Below are positions 36,536 through 47,270 of a stretch of 64,000 nucleotides of DNA, piece after piece. Position numbers and translations under genes: made by a program. Each line of letters begins with the position of its first letter. Position 1 is the first letter of the stretch. Under the pieces are notes generated by a model, which saw nothing but the letters and a program-made list of their open reading frames with translations, was not told the DNA's origin and ran no database searches. Source of the stretch: Methylomonas methanica MC09. GTDB lineage: Bacteria > Pseudomonadota > Gammaproteobacteria > Methylococcales > Methylomonadaceae. The stretch is from NCBI RefSeq assembly GCF_000214665.1, contig NC_015572.1, positions 3,472,001 to 3,536,000 on the forward strand, given 5' to 3'.

Positions 36536-37924
36536 TTAACGGGCGCCCTTGCCCCACAGCACTACTTCCACGGTACTCAACATGATGGTCAAGTCTAAAA
36601 ACAAGCTGTAATTTTTGACGTAATATAAGTCATATTCCAGCTTATGCCAAGTGTCTTGCTCGCTGGCACCGTAGGGATAACAAAGCTGCGCCCATCCGGT
36701 AATTCCGGGTTTAACGCGATGGCGCTCGGCGTAGTACGGAATGGTCTCTACAAAGCCTTTCACAAATTCCGGACGTTCCGGACGAGGCCCCACAAAGCTC
36801 ATATCGCCTTTTAACACGTTAAATAACTGCGGCAGCTCATCTATGCGAAATTTGCGTATTACCTTACCGACCCTGGTCACCCGGTTATCGGTTTGACTGG
36901 CCCATTGCGCACCATTTTTTTCCGCATCGACCTTCATGCTGCGAAATTTAATAACCTGAAAGGTTTGATTGCGATAGCCCACCCGGGTCTGCCGATACAA
37001 AACCGGCGGCCCAAAACCGCTTTCAATGTAAATCGCAATCGCGGTGAGCAACATCAGCCACCAACTTACGGAAAGCAATAAAATACTGGCCAGCACATCA
37101 AAGCCACGCTTGACCAAGGGTCGAGTTCCCGTGTTGACAAATCCATCCGAAAACACCAGCCAACTTGGGCTCAAGGCGTCCAAAAACACCAGACGCTGCT
37201 CTCTTTCGTAAAACGATTGTAAATCCATCACGATGACACCCGACATTTTGATATCCAGCAGATCATCAACCGGCAATCTCTTCCGCCGATCATCCACCGC
37301 AATCACGATTTCATCCACTTTATGCTGATTAACGACATCGGCTAACGTTAGGTCATCACCCAACCTGATGGGGTCGGGAACTGAAACAGTGTCGTCTTCC
37401 AAAGCGATATAACCGACTATTTCAAAACCACGATACACAAAACTGGAATTAACAACGTTCAGCTCGCTGGCCTTTTCTCCGCAACCGATGACCAACACTT
37501 TGCGTTTCAGATTATCCAGATTGATAAATCGATAAAAAAAGTACCTAGTCAACAGCATCCCGACAAAAGAAAATATAATCGCGGAAATCAAGACGCTGCG
37601 AGCAAGCATTAACTCAGGTACGATGTAATAAATCAGTACTAATGAAAAAACCGCCACGACAAAACTGTAATTAATCCTTTCCAGCAGATTATATTCTTCT
37701 CTGTCCAACGTTTTGCGATACAGCCCTATAGACGAACAACATAGTGTGAAGACGCAGGAAAACACCACCGACGCCCACATCATTTCTTCTTGTGTATACC
37801 AAGAAGAAGTATATAAAAATCTGACTGCGGCCCCCCAATGCATAGCTGAATAAAACACCACCCATTCCACTGCCATTAACCACAAATAGGCCGTCGATAT
37901 ATAGTGTCGAAAAATTCTGATCAT
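36536..37924 (-). CDS. Exosortase-associated polyprenyl-phosphate sugar phosphotransferase (EpsB type)
   Basis: 462 residues: four N-terminal helices, a CoA-binding-like Rossmann domain (VLVIGCGEKASEL), one helix near 280, and a C-terminal bacterial sugar transferase domain with KFRSMKVDAEKNG, RKFRIDELPQLFNVL and FVGPRPERPEF. It loads the first sugar on undecaprenyl phosphate to start exopolysaccharide synthesis. The type seen with PEP-CTERM/exosortase loci fits the neighbouring acyltransferase. Start ATG 37924 follows AGGA. Confidence 0.9.
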   Translation of the reverse strand: MIRIFRHYISTAYLWLMAVEWVVFYSAMHWGAAVRFLYTSSWYTQEEMMWASVVFSCVFTLCCSSIGLYRKTLDREEYNLLERINYSFVVAVFSLVLIYYIVPELMLARSVLISAIIFSFVGMLLTRYFFYRFINLDNLKRKVLVIGCGEKASELNVVNSSFVYRGFEIVGYIALEDDTVSVPDPIRLGDDLTLADVVNQHKVDEIVIAVDDRRKRLPVDDLLDIKMSGVIVMDLQSFYEREQRLVFLDALSPSWLVFSDGFVNTGTRPLVKRGFDVLASILLLSVSWWLMLLTAIAIYIESGFGPPVLYRQTRVGYRNQTFQVIKFRSMKVDAEKNGAQWASQTDNRVTRVGKVIRKFRIDELPQLFNVLKGDMSFVGPRPERPEFVKGFVETIPYYAERHRVKPGITGWAQLCYPYGASEQDTWHKLEYDLYYVKNYSLFLDLTIMLSTVEVVLWGKGAR

Positions 37925-37972
37925 GCTGAGATTCCTATTTCGGTCCGTATAAATGATTTATTGATAGCTTTT

Positions 37973-38731
37973 CTACTTCAAAAGGTGATTAATATGCTCT
38001 GAAGGTATAGCATAAGAAATACCGCTCGGATTGCTAAGCGCATTTTCCTTGCTACCTTGCACAAAGACTTTATTTATAATACCTACTACTTTTCCGGTTT
38101 CGATATTATACAAGGGACTACCGCTATTACCTGGATACGCGGTTGCATCCAGCTGAAATACTTCGTAAGGCGTTGCCAGCTTTTTTATCATTTTGACATT
38201 TAATTGCCGACTGGCGATCACGGGGATGGCATTAGGCGATATGGCGGAGATAATGCTGCGGTGCGTAACGGGATATAATCCGAGTACCATGCCTATAGGG
38301 TATCCGGTAAAGGCAAATAACTCCCCTTCTCTCACCTTTCCGGAGTCGCCGATTTCAAGTGCCGGCAACTTGCCGTCCTGCAAATAGAGTATCGCTAGAT
38401 CGTGTTCCGGATCAATCGCCTTTAACTCGGCAGTCAGCATGTGCTCATGCCCATCCCGGCGAAAAAAAACCGCGAATTGTTCAAGATGGGCCGCATCCAG
38501 ACTGTTGCCGACCACATGCGCATTGGTGACAATCTGGCGTCCATCCGCGACAGCAAAGCCCGTTCCGAGAAATACGGCGCGAGGATTGCGGGTAGGCATC
38601 ACGGTTCCAACCGCCACCACGGCCGGTTTGATGCGTTGCAACATTTCCGGCAAATCAGCCTGCCCCCCCCATACGGATGCGTTCAAACTCATTAAAATCC
38701 AGACTAAAAAAAGTATATGGCGAATGTTCAT
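37973..38731 (-). CDS. Secreted trypsin-like serine protease
   Basis: 252 residues with a signal peptide (about 1-22) and a full catalytic triad: H72 in VTNAHVVG, D111 in EHDLAIL and S203 in YPGNSGSPL. This is the DegP/HtrA-like S1C protease core, but without a PDZ domain. Probably periplasmic. It lies 48 bases upstream of the EpsB-type gene on the same strand and may be co-expressed with it. Targets are unknown. Confidence 0.88.
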   Translation of the reverse strand: MNIRHILFLVWILMSLNASVWGGQADLPEMLQRIKPAVVAVGTVMPTRNPRAVFLGTGFAVADGRQIVTNAHVVGNSLDAAHLEQFAVFFRRDGHEHMLTAELKAIDPEHDLAILYLQDGKLPALEIGDSGKVREGELFAFTGYPIGMVLGLYPVTHRSIISAISPNAIPVIASRQLNVKMIKKLATPYEVFQLDATAYPGNSGSPLYNIETGKVVGIINKVFVQGSKENALSNPSGISYAIPSEHINHLLK

Positions 38732-38813
38732 TTTACCCTACGGCTATCTAGACTTAATTTGCACATAGAACCACGGCACACACTATCTCTGGTGCGCGGA
38801 TAAAAACCGGCCA

Positions 38814-39240
38814 TCAAAGAATTCCAAGCACTGTAAGACGCATATGATAGGCCTGAGTGAATATCATGATTAAATTGAGGTCTCTTGGCGTTCCACTAAC
38901 AAACCAAGCATTTTCGGCAATAATCCGGATTTGCCTTCCATCCGTGCCTTGGGGGTATCGAATTCGTGATCCGGATTGTTGACCATTTACCGTGGCTATC
39001 AAAAACCGCCTTCTCTCATAACAGCGCCACCGGATACCAGTATAGGCAAATCCTGCTGCTCCGCCAGTTCAACGACGCAACAAATACAACAATTTTTGAT
39101 GGCGAATTGCGGGAGAGATCGGAATTAGCAGCGTACAACACCGCCTCACCGCCGAATAACAGCATTACTGGCTTACAAAAGTTTAATCCGGGAGTTACCC
39201 GGCGATAGCCCCTCAAATCGGGCCGATTGCAACACAACAA
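38814..39240 (-). pseudogene. Decayed DUF218 (YdcF/SanA/ElyC-like) gene
   Basis: Pieces of a DUF218 protein are spread over three minus-strand frames in correct order: PVMLLFGGEAVLYAANSD, then ELAEQQDLPILVSGGAV, then HEFDTPKARMEGKS, then AENAWFVS and FTQAYHM. These match the family's GG, LPxLVSGG, EGKSxNTxEN and TQAYHMxR motifs. Several frameshifts and the missing N-terminal membrane part show it is dead. DUF218 proteins act in envelope polysaccharide metabolism, in keeping with the surroundings. Confidence 0.75.
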
Positions 39241-39357
39241 CCGGCAAACTTGAATTAAGCGATATAACGATAAAACTCAATCAGAGCAAAACCGTCAACA
39301 AACCCAGTGGAAGAAACGCGTATGATTAGACACGGTGGAATAGCCCCATCCGACACC

Positions 39358-40242
39358 TCATTGCTGTCGAACTAGAAATTTAAACAATTTAACGACATAT
39401 ACCAAAATCACAATGAAACCCATCAAATACAAAAAATTAATAAGGGTTAAATACTTCAACACGCCAAAAAAAGCACTGTTCCGTTCGAACTCAGCCTTCA
39501 TTAACGCGTCATTTACAATTTTTTCGGTATCGTCGACCCTGTTTGGTTGCTGACTATGCCTCTTTGACGACTCGTCTATCGAAAGATTTCGGCCGTCCGA
39601 CCCAACAAATCCTAAAGAGGTTAAACTGGCCATTAGCTGGTCATTAAGCCCAACAATAAGCGAATCCTGAGCGAAGAGCCCGGACTGATTGACGGTGGTG
39701 TAAATCCAATTATCCAACTGCTTGGCGTCAAGATATGTCCAAACCATTTCGGCATAAATATCTTCTCCCAGCATTAGTCGCATTTCGTCGTGAAATTGAT
39801 CCAAGGGGTCGATAGCCATTAGATTTTGTCCGTCAATATGACCGGAAGCGTTTCCCAAGTGTGCCCCGGCAAACGTTTGCCGCTCCAAAAGTTGGTTGGC
39901 CTGAACAGTTTGTATCGGCAAAAAGTTATTTACCGACTCAAAAGACTTGGAACGCACCGACAATACGCGCGATCGAGGCCTTGGTCTAGGCTCTGAAACC
40001 TCCTCGGATTTTGCGTCTTTCTCCGGTGCCGAAGCTTGGGGTGGGTTAAGTTTTTCGTGTCTTGGCGTAACGGTACCCTGTTCATCGGGCTTTTGCGGTA
40101 TAGGTAACGACAAGCCGTCAAGATCGTACGGTTGCCGGTCAGCTGCATTGATGATTTCCTGGGAAAAAGACAATCTAAAATCATCGGCCCAACTTAAGCT
40201 AATACAAGCAATCAATAGAATCAGACCGAAGTAATAGTTCAT
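39358..40242 (-). CDS. Uncharacterised secreted/membrane protein with C-terminal anchor
   Basis: 294 residues, not recognised. Signal peptide about 1-19 (cut near SWA-DD), a proline- and charge-rich stretch (about 45-95) ending in repeated PRPRPRSR, a middle domain rich in D, L and Q (about 120-225), and one membrane helix near the C-terminus (about 262-286). The layout implies a periplasmic domain anchored by its C-terminus. It starts 23 bases after trpS ends, same strand, and could share its transcript. Position next to the exopolysaccharide/acyltransferase region hints at an envelope role only. Confidence 0.7.
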   Translation of the reverse strand: MNYYFGLILLIACISLSWADDFRLSFSQEIINAADRQPYDLDGLSLPIPQKPDEQGTVTPRHEKLNPPQASAPEKDAKSEEVSEPRPRPRSRVLSVRSKSFESVNNFLPIQTVQANQLLERQTFAGAHLGNASGHIDGQNLMAIDPLDQFHDEMRLMLGEDIYAEMVWTYLDAKQLDNWIYTTVNQSGLFAQDSLIVGLNDQLMASLTSLGFVGSDGRNLSIDESSKRHSQQPNRVDDTEKIVNDALMKAEFERNSAFFGVLKYLTLINFLYLMGFIVILVYVVKLFKFLVRQQ

Positions 40243-40265
40243 GGCAGCACCAAATCAAAATAGCT

Positions 40266-41282
40266 TCAGCTACCCACGATCGGCGTAATTCCCACCGCTT
40301 CGCGTAATTTCTGAACAAACGGCCGGCTGATTGCCCTGGCCTTTTCCGCGCCCAGCTGTAATTGTTCTTCTATATGTTCCGGCGCTTGCAACAAGGCCTC
40401 ATACCGTTCGCGAGCCGGCGCTATTTCATCATTGATTTTTTCGAATAATACCTGCTTCATTTCGCCCCAGGCGATACCTTCCGCGTAACTTGTACGAATC
40501 GCATCTAATTCGTGGGGATTCGCAAAGGCCTGGTATATGCCAAACAGCGTACACCCTTCCGGGTCTTTCGGTTCGCCGGGCTCTAACGAATTGGTTTTGA
40601 TTTTGTTGATCAGTTTACGCAGCTTTTTTTCGGGCTCGAATAAAGGGATGGTGTTGTTATAGCTTTTACTCATTTTACGCCCGTCCAACCCGAGCAATGT
40701 GGCGGCATTGTCGGCCAGCACTGCTTCCGGCAATACAAAATGTTCGCCATAGATATGATTAAAGCGGCTGGCAATATCCCGGGCCATTTCGATATGCTGA
40801 ATCTGGTCCTTGCCCACCGGCACCTTATTCGCATTGAACATCAAAATATCCGCGGCCATCAATATCGGATAACTAAACAAGCCCATCGTAATGCCTTTAT
40901 CGGGATCATTCCCTTCAGTCTCCTCGTTTTCCGCCACGGCCGCTTTATACGCATGAGCCCGGTTCATCAGACCTTTGGCGGTCACGCAAGTCAGCATCCA
41001 GGTCAGTTCCAAAATCTCCGGCACATCGGATTGGCGATAAAACACTGCATTCTCGGTATCCAGTCCCAATGCCAGCCAAGTGGCGGCAATTTCCAGACTG
41101 GATTGTTTGACTCGTGCGGGTTCATTACATTTAATCAAGGCGTGATAGTCGGCTAAAAAATAAAACGGCCGGACGCGTTCATCCTTGCTGGCATTAATTG
41201 CCGGACGTATGGCACCGGCGTAATTTCCCAAATGCGGCGTACCGGTAGTGGTAATCCCGGTCAAAACAATGGATTTACTCAT
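40266..41282 (-). CDS. trpS: Tryptophanyl-tRNA synthetase
   Basis: 338-residue class I synthetase that charges tRNA-Trp. TPHLGNY serves as the HIGH motif and KMSKSYNN as KMSKS. The start [21 protein letters not shown] is normal for the gammaproteobacterial short form. It stands upstream of the unknown membrane-protein gene. Confidence 0.96.
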   Translation of the reverse strand: MSKSIVLTGITTTGTPHLGNYAGAIRPAINASKDERVRPFYFLADYHALIKCNEPARVKQSSLEIAATWLALGLDTENAVFYRQSDVPEILELTWMLTCVTAKGLMNRAHAYKAAVAENEETEGNDPDKGITMGLFSYPILMAADILMFNANKVPVGKDQIQHIEMARDIASRFNHIYGEHFVLPEAVLADNAATLLGLDGRKMSKSYNNTIPLFEPEKKLRKLINKIKTNSLEPGEPKDPEGCTLFGIYQAFANPHELDAIRTSYAEGIAWGEMKQVLFEKINDEIAPARERYEALLQAPEHIEEQLQLGAEKARAISRPFVQKLREAVGITPIVGS

Positions 41283-41486
41283 AATTGTTAACTATATACC
41301 TTAATCTTAATTCTAATCAAAGTGCTGGATTCTACACAATTCATCGCGGATAGTCAGACAATAAAACGGCTAATTACAAGCTGTTGGCATAGTTTCCGAT
41401 TGGATAACCATGAGTCCGGTTTTATAGTAAACTTCCGTACGTAAATTTTTTGATCAAAACTTTGGTTTTAAAGTCGGAGGAACCTG

Positions 41487-41786
41487 ATGCTGGCACACGA
41501 TGAAAAGCGCGACTACATCCGCATGGAAGTTGACTGCGATATAACCTATAAACCCGCCAACTCCCAAGATAGCAAAACAGGCCGCTGCACCACTTTAAGC
41601 GGCGCCGGCGTATCATTTCTGGCCGACCAACCGTTCGATGCCGGCTTGGCAATGGAAGTCAGCATAATTCCCAAAACATCCATCACGCCGCCGATGACGG
41701 CGTTTATCGAAGTGGTACGCAGTGTCAAACGCGACGACAATCAATATGAAATTGCCGCATCCATCAAAAGTATCAAAGGCAGTTAA
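41487..41786 (+). CDS. PilZ domain protein
   Basis: 99 residues that are one PilZ domain. The c-di-GMP-binding RxxxR motif is present as RDYIR near the N-terminus, and LSGAGVSF stands for the (D/N)xSxxG motif with the first residue altered. It probably senses c-di-GMP. GGAGG precedes the ATG. It is followed after 34 bases by the queD-like gene, which is likely only by chance of order. Confidence 0.82.
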   Translation: MLAHDEKRDYIRMEVDCDITYKPANSQDSKTGRCTTLSGAGVSFLADQPFDAGLAMEVSIIPKTSITPPMTAFIEVVRSVKRDDNQYEIAASIKSIKGS

Positions 41787-41820
41787 TTTGCGGCGCAACA
41801 ACACAGGGACGCGTTAATTT

Positions 41821-42225
41821 ATGCACATAATCACCAAAGAAGTATATTTCTGTTACGGCCACCGTTTGATGAACCATCCCGGCAAGTGCCGCAATCTGCA
41901 TGGACACAGCGTTAAAGCCAGCATTTCCATCCAAAGCGACCAGTTAAACGGGCAAGGCATGGTGTGCGACTTCGCCGATGTGCGCGACGCCGTCGAATCC
42001 TTTGTAGACCAACATCTGGACCATAATTTTTTGCTGCACAAAGACGACCCCATCATTCCGGCGCTACTGGCCAATAACGAGCGCTTTCTGGCCCTGGACG
42101 AACATCCGACCGCGGAAGTGCTCAGCAAAATGATTTATCGACACTTAAAGCAGGAAGGCTTAAACGTGGATCAGGTGGTGCTGTGGGAAACCGCCAGCGC
42201 CTACGCCTGTTATCGGGAAGACTGA
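41821..42225 (+). CDS. queD: 6-carboxytetrahydropterin synthase (QueD/PTPS family)
   Basis: 134 residues with zinc ligands H14, H27 and H29 (CRNLHGHS) and the catalytic cysteine C23. These match QueD, which turns dihydroneopterin triphosphate into 6-carboxytetrahydropterin on the way to queuosine. Other PTPS subfamilies are possible; no other queuosine gene is nearby. The DUF1249 gene begins one base after its stop. Confidence 0.85.
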   Translation: MHIITKEVYFCYGHRLMNHPGKCRNLHGHSVKASISIQSDQLNGQGMVCDFADVRDAVESFVDQHLDHNFLLHKDDPIIPALLANNERFLALDEHPTAEVLSKMIYRHLKQEGLNVDQVVLWETASAYACYRED

Positions 42226-42226
42226 T

Positions 42227-42673
42227 ATGAGCCGGCTCAGACCGATCAATACCTCGCTGTGCCTGGAAAAAATTTGCGAGACCAATTATCAAAAGCTGTT
42301 TCGGCTAATCCCCAACCTGTGCGCATTGGATAAATCCGCTGTCGGCCGCACCGACAACCAGCCGGCTTTACACCTGGATATTCTGGAACGCACCCCCTAC
42401 ACCCTGACCATAGAACTCAGCCACTGTTTCACTCAACAGCTGTCCGAGCTGATGGCGCCCGCCGTAAAAATCCGCATTTATCTGGACGCGCAACTGGCCG
42501 AAGTGATCCGCGACCATGACCGTCCCGCGGTAGACCGGGTCTATCAAAACCCCGGACGGGCACTGGAGATCCAGGAATACAAATGGCGGCTGAATTATTT
42601 TCTGCAAAAATGGTTGGACCATTGCCTAAAAAACCACTACGAATTTTCCAGCGCCAACCATTACGTCATGTAA
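42227..42673 (+). CDS. DUF1249 (YqiB-like) protein
   Basis: 148 residues, cytoplasmic, with the family-specific LxLExxCExNYxKLxRLxP opening and a C-terminal [19 protein letters not shown]. Function unknown; YqiB in E. coli lies near cpdA. It is closely linked to queD and its 3' end overlaps the convergent recQ by 8 bases. Confidence 0.85.
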   Translation: MSRLRPINTSLCLEKICETNYQKLFRLIPNLCALDKSAVGRTDNQPALHLDILERTPYTLTIELSHCFTQQLSELMAPAVKIRIYLDAQLAEVIRDHDRPAVDRVYQNPGRALEIQEYKWRLNYFLQKWLDHCLKNHYEFSSANHYVM

Positions 42674-44870
42674 GCTCGCGCTGTAAAGCCGCCCGGATAC
42701 AGCGCAGCACGCCGTAGCTGTACGCGCCGCCCAATTGCTCGAAGGCCGGTTTCAAGGCATTACGCTGCTCGTCCGGCAGCGCCAATAACACCGCTTCAAC
42801 CTCGGCAATTTCCTGGGCCGATAGGTCCAATACATCCGCAAGTCTCACTAACCCGGCCTCCAAGCCCTTGGCCAGATGCGTGTATACCGTATCCGCTTTT
42901 AAGCCGCGTTGCTGCGCCACCTGTTCAATACTGTAGCCCAGTTTAAACAAATCCAGCGTTTCGGTGACGGTATCGTTGGCCGGGCCGCCCTCCTGTTCGT
43001 CGAATTCCGCCAACACCGCCAGAAACGCGTCACCATACAAGGCTAACTTGCGTTCGCCCACGCCGGAAATCAGCCCCAGTTGCTGATGCGTGCGCGGCCG
43101 ATTTTCCACCATGGCCATCAGGGTTGCATCATGAAAAATCACATACGGCGGCACATCCTGTTCATCCGCCAACTGGCGGCGTTTTGCCCGCAGGGCATTC
43201 CACAACTCAGTCTCCGCCCCGCCCGGCTGGCGTTTTTCGTAGCGCTCTTTCTTGGTTTTTGCGACTTGCACATCCTTGCGCAGCATCAGGGTTTGCTCGC
43301 CCCGTAACACCGGCCGGCAGGCATCGGTCAGCTTTAAACTGCCGTGCCCTTCAAAATCCACTTCCACTAACGACTTGGCCACCAACTGCCTGAATACCGA
43401 ACGCCACTGCTTTTCATGCAGCGCCTTGCCGATACCAAAGGTCGATTGCCTGTCATGGCCGAATTGCCGAATCCGCTCGTCGTTTTTACCCAGCAAAACG
43501 TCAATCAAATACGCCACACCGAACCGCTGACCGGTACGGTAAATACAGGACAGCGCTTGTTGCGCGGCAATGCTGCCGTCCCAGGTTTCGACCGGCTCCA
43601 AACAAGTATCGCAATTGCCGCAACCTTCCCGTAAATCATCGCCGAAATACCCCAATAAGGCTTGGCGCCGGCAACTAACCATCTCGCACAAAGCCAGCAT
43701 GGCATCCAGTTTATGATATTCGATACGCTTGTGCGCCTCGTCCGAATTGGACGCCGCCAACATTTGCCGCAAGGTCAACACATCCTGCAAACCGTAAGCC
43801 ATCCAGGCATTGGCCGGCAAACCGTCCCGCCCGGCCCGGCCGGTTTCCTGATAATAGGATTCCACGCTTTTTGGCAGATCCAGGTGGGCCACGAAACGCA
43901 CGTTAGGCTTGTCGATACCCATACCGAAGGCAATCGTGGCGACGATGACCAAACCGTCTTCCATCAAAAACAGATGCTGGTTTTGCTGCCGCTTTTCGTG
44001 ACTCATGCCGGCATGGTAAGGCAAGGCGCGGATACCTTTTTGATTTAACCATTCGGCGGTGTCTTCCACCTTCTTACGCGACAAACAATACACGATACCG
44101 GTATCGCCGGCATGCTCTGCTCGAATGAACCCCAACAATTGCTGCCGTGCGTTATCTTTTTGCACGATACGATAGCGAATGTTGGGCCGGTCGAAACCGC
44201 TGATGAATACCTGGGCATTTTCCAGACTCAAGCGGGTGATGATTTCCTCGCGGGTACGTTCGTCCGCAGTTGCGGTCAGGGCGATGCGCGGCACCTGCGG
44301 AAATTGTTCATGCAATACCGACAGCAACAAATAGTCGGCCCGAAAATCATGTCCCCACTGCGACACGCAATGCGCCTCGTCAATTGCAAACAAGGCGATA
44401 TTACAGCGGGCGAACAGCGCTTGAGTACGGCTGTTACTGAGCCGTTCCGGGGCGATATAGAGCAAATCCAGCTCGCCGTTTAGCAACCGTTGTTCCGTAT
44501 CCCTGACTTGCTCCAAAGACAGCGTCGAATTCAAAAATGCCGCTTTGACGCCTAATTGATGTAAAGCGCTGACTTGATCCTGCATCAAGGCAATCAGCGG
44601 CGAAATTACAATGCCGACGCCTTGTTTCACTAGAGCCGGCACCTGATAACATAGAGACTTGCCGCCACCCGTGGGCATCAACACCAACACATCCCTGCCG
44701 TCTATCACCTGCTGAATAATCGCCTGCTGCTGACCGCGAAAACTGTCATAACCAAACACCGAGCGCAACACCTGCAACGCACTGGAGTGTGCCGGTGTCG
44801 CGGGAGGCAGGGCGCCGGGAGTGGCCGGCGCGGCATCATCATGAATGGGAGTGGGATAATATTTCTGCAA
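42666..44870 (-). CDS. recQ: ATP-dependent DNA helicase RecQ
   Basis: 734 residues, longer than E. coli RecQ (609) because of an extended C-terminus. Helicase motifs: [36 protein letters not shown] and [11 protein letters not shown] zinc-binding RQC region (CGNCDTCL) and an HRDC domain follow, with an extra C-terminal helix-turn-helix-like region (about 640-725). Recombination and fork repair. No ATG is available: the frame opens after a stop, and TTG at 44870 is the likely start. The short shared region with gshA has an inverted repeat. Confidence 0.93.
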   Translation of the reverse strand: MQKYYPTPIHDDAAPATPGALPPATPAHSSALQVLRSVFGYDSFRGQQQAIIQQVIDGRDVLVLMPTGGGKSLCYQVPALVKQGVGIVISPLIALMQDQVSALHQLGVKAAFLNSTLSLEQVRDTEQRLLNGELDLLYIAPERLSNSRTQALFARCNIALFAIDEAHCVSQWGHDFRADYLLLSVLHEQFPQVPRIALTATADERTREEIITRLSLENAQVFISGFDRPNIRYRIVQKDNARQQLLGFIRAEHAGDTGIVYCLSRKKVEDTAEWLNQKGIRALPYHAGMSHEKRQQNQHLFLMEDGLVIVATIAFGMGIDKPNVRFVAHLDLPKSVESYYQETGRAGRDGLPANAWMAYGLQDVLTLRQMLAASNSDEAHKRIEYHKLDAMLALCEMVSCRRQALLGYFGDDLREGCGNCDTCLEPVETWDGSIAAQQALSCIYRTGQRFGVAYLIDVLLGKNDERIRQFGHDRQSTFGIGKALHEKQWRSVFRQLVAKSLVEVDFEGHGSLKLTDACRPVLRGEQTLMLRKDVQVAKTKKERYEKRQPGGAETELWNALRAKRRQLADEQDVPPYVIFHDATLMAMVENRPRTHQQLGLISGVGERKLALYGDAFLAVLAEFDEQEGGPANDTVTETLDLFKLGYSIEQVAQQRGLKADTVYTHLAKGLEAGLVRLADVLDLSAQEIAEVEAVLLALPDEQRNALKPAFEQLGGAYSYGVLRCIRAALQRELT

Positions 44871-44907
44871 TGGCTATTCGACCCTTTATAATGGTCCGGA
44901 TTATATC

Positions 44908-44921
44908 AGCACTCCAGTGCT
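44908..44921. promoter_or_regulatory. Palindrome between recQ and gshA
   Basis: AGCACT-CC-AGTGCT is a 6-2-6 inverted repeat placed between the divergent starts of recQ and gshA. TATAAT boxes occur on both sides, one per strand (about 44887 plus, 44904 minus). It may be an operator; the regulator is not known. Confidence 0.35.
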
Positions 44922-44947
44922 ATTCATGCCACATCCGCGACCCATTC

Positions 44948-46534
44948 ATGATTAGTCTACAAAACGACCTACCCAAACGCTTGCAATACCTGATCGATAA
45001 CAACCTGCACCACCTGCTGCAGTTGGGTTTGAAAGGCATAGAAAAGGAGAGTCTGCGCATCAACCGGCGCGGGGTTATTTCGCCGACCCCGCATCCCAAG
45101 GCCTTGGGCTCCGCTCTCACCCACCCCTATATCACTACAGATTACTCCGAAGCCTTACTGGAGTTCATCACCCCGCCGTTTGCCGACGTCAAGCAAACCC
45201 TGGGCTACATGCATCAGATTCACCAATTCGTCTATCCGCAACTGGGCGAGGAAATGCTGTTGGCCACCAGCATGCCTTGCGGCATAGACGGCGACTTGAG
45301 CGTGCCGATAGCCGAGTACGGCAGCTCTAACGTCGGCAAAATGAAACACGTCTACCGCAAAGGCCTTTGGCACCGCTACGGCCGCACCATGCAAGCCATT
45401 GCCGGCATCCATTTCAATTACTCTGTTCCGCAGGCCTTATGGCCTATGCTGCACAGACAGGCCGGCAATCCCGGATCCTTGCAAAACTTTATCGCCGACG
45501 GTTATTTCGGCTTAATCCGCAATTTCCAGCGCAAAGGCTGGCTGATGCTTTATCTATTCGGCGCCTCGCCGGCGATTTGCAAAAGCTTCTTCAAAAGCCG
45601 CCCGCAGCTGATGGATGACTTCGAAGAGTTCGATGCCCATACGCTGTATCATCCTTATGCCACGTCGCTACGCATGAGCGACATTGGTTACAAAAGCAAA
45701 AATCAGGCGGGCCTGCAAATCGATTACAACTCGCTGGACGGCTATGTCGAAAGCCTTAGCGCCGCCATCAATACGCCCTACCCGGAATACCAAAAAATCG
45801 GCGTCAAAGTCGATGGCGAATACCGACAGCTCAACGCCAATATTCTGCAAATCGAAAACGAGTTTTACAGCACCATGCGCCCCAAGCAAATCGCCGAATC
45901 CGGCGAGAAACCCACGCTGGCACTAAAACGCCGCGGCGTGATGTATGTGGAGATGCGCTCGCTGGATTTAAACTTGTTCAACCCTATCGGCATCGAGGAA
46001 AGCACCGCGCGTTTCATTGAGGCTTTTCTCCTCAACTGCCTGCTGCAGGATAGCCCACCGCAAGCCTCGGAAGAATTGGAAAATAATAATCGCAACCAGC
46101 TGCTGGTCGCCAACCAGGGCCGCAAACCGGGGCTAATGCTGAGTAAGAATGGCCAGGATATCAGCCTGCGGGAATGGGCTCATCAAATTTTGGACAACAT
46201 GCAGCCGATTTGCGCCTTACTGGATCAGGGCAGCCTGGATAAACCCTACCAACTGGCATTGCAACAGCAGCAGGCTATGGTGGATAACCCTTCGCTGACG
46301 CCGTCGGCGCACATTCTGGCCTGTATGACGCATAACAGCCAGGAATTCGGCTGCTTCGCCAGCAACGTCTCGGCCTTACATAAACATTACTTCAATACTC
46401 AGCCGCTGGACTCGCAAATGCAGCAGCAGTTCGCTGAGATGGCTACCGTATCGCTACGTAAACAAGCCGAGATCGAAGCCGCAGACACCTTATCCTTCGA
46501 TGATTTTTTGACTCACTATTTTTCGCAATCATGA
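44948..46534 (+). CDS. gshA: Glutamate-cysteine ligase (proteobacterial type)
   Basis: 528 residues from ATG 44948, matching E. coli GshA (518). The first step of glutathione synthesis. Family motifs seen: GIEKESLRI near the N-terminus, [21 protein letters not shown] and [17 protein letters not shown]. The open frame extends further left without good support. It overlaps cysH by four bases, linking glutathione synthesis with sulfate reduction. Confidence 0.94.
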   Translation: MISLQNDLPKRLQYLIDNNLHHLLQLGLKGIEKESLRINRRGVISPTPHPKALGSALTHPYITTDYSEALLEFITPPFADVKQTLGYMHQIHQFVYPQLGEEMLLATSMPCGIDGDLSVPIAEYGSSNVGKMKHVYRKGLWHRYGRTMQAIAGIHFNYSVPQALWPMLHRQAGNPGSLQNFIADGYFGLIRNFQRKGWLMLYLFGASPAICKSFFKSRPQLMDDFEEFDAHTLYHPYATSLRMSDIGYKSKNQAGLQIDYNSLDGYVESLSAAINTPYPEYQKIGVKVDGEYRQLNANILQIENEFYSTMRPKQIAESGEKPTLALKRRGVMYVEMRSLDLNLFNPIGIEESTARFIEAFLLNCLLQDSPPQASEELENNNRNQLLVANQGRKPGLMLSKNGQDISLREWAHQILDNMQPICALLDQGSLDKPYQLALQQQQAMVDNPSLTPSAHILACMTHNSQEFGCFASNVSALHKHYFNTQPLDSQMQQQFAEMATVSLRKQAEIEAADTLSFDDFLTHYFSQS

Positions 46535-47253
46535 CCGAATTCGACTTAAAGCAAATCCAAACCGAATTGCAAGGTAAAAACCCGCGCACGATCCTGAAAG
46601 CCGCCATGGCCCGGTTCGACAATATCGCCATTTCTTTTAGCGGCGCCGAAGATGTGGCGCTGATCGATTTGGCTCTGAATATCCGCAAAGACATTCAGGT
46701 GTTCTCGCTGGATACCGGCCGCCTGCATCCGGAGACCTACCGCTTCATCGAGCAGGTCCGCAAACATTACCAAATCGACATCGAACTGCTGGCCCCGGAC
46801 CGCGAGGTGTTGGACCGCTTTGTCAAACAAAAAGGCCTGTTCAGTTTTTACGAAGACGGCCATAGCGAATGTTGCGGCATTCGCAAGGTGGAACCCTTAA
46901 GCCGTAAGCTGGCCACTTTGGACGCCTGGATTACCGGCCAGCGCAAGGATCAAAGCCTGGATACCCGTAGCGACATTCCCGAAGTACAACTCGATACAAC
47001 TTTTTCCGCCGGCGACAAATCACTGATCAAATTTAATCCGCTGTTAAACTGGTCGTCCGCACAGGTTTGGGATTACATAGAAGCGTATCAGGTGCCTTAC
47101 AACCCGTTACATGGACAAGGCTTCGTCAGCATCGGCTGCGAACCCTGTACCCGCCCGATATTGCCGAACCAGCACGAACGCGCCGGCCGCTGGTGGTGGG
47201 AAGATGCCGCCAAGAAAGAATGCGGCTTGCACGCGGGCAATATTAACCCTTGA
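46531..47253 (+). CDS. cysH: Adenylylsulfate (APS) reductase of the CysH family
   Basis: 240 residues. Both cysteine pairs of the [4Fe-4S] form are present: C114-C115 (ECCGIRK) and C203-xx-C206 (CEPC), with the catalytic cysteine C231 in ECGLH. This marks an APS reductase rather than the cluster-free PAPS reductase of E. coli. It yields sulfite and AMP using thioredoxin. It overlaps gshA by four bases. Confidence 0.92.
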   Translation: MTEFDLKQIQTELQGKNPRTILKAAMARFDNIAISFSGAEDVALIDLALNIRKDIQVFSLDTGRLHPETYRFIEQVRKHYQIDIELLAPDREVLDRFVKQKGLFSFYEDGHSECCGIRKVEPLSRKLATLDAWITGQRKDQSLDTRSDIPEVQLDTTFSAGDKSLIKFNPLLNWSSAQVWDYIEAYQVPYNPLHGQGFVSIGCEPCTRPILPNQHERAGRWWWEDAAKKECGLHAGNINP

Positions 47254-47270
47254 AATTCGCGGCGTTCTTA

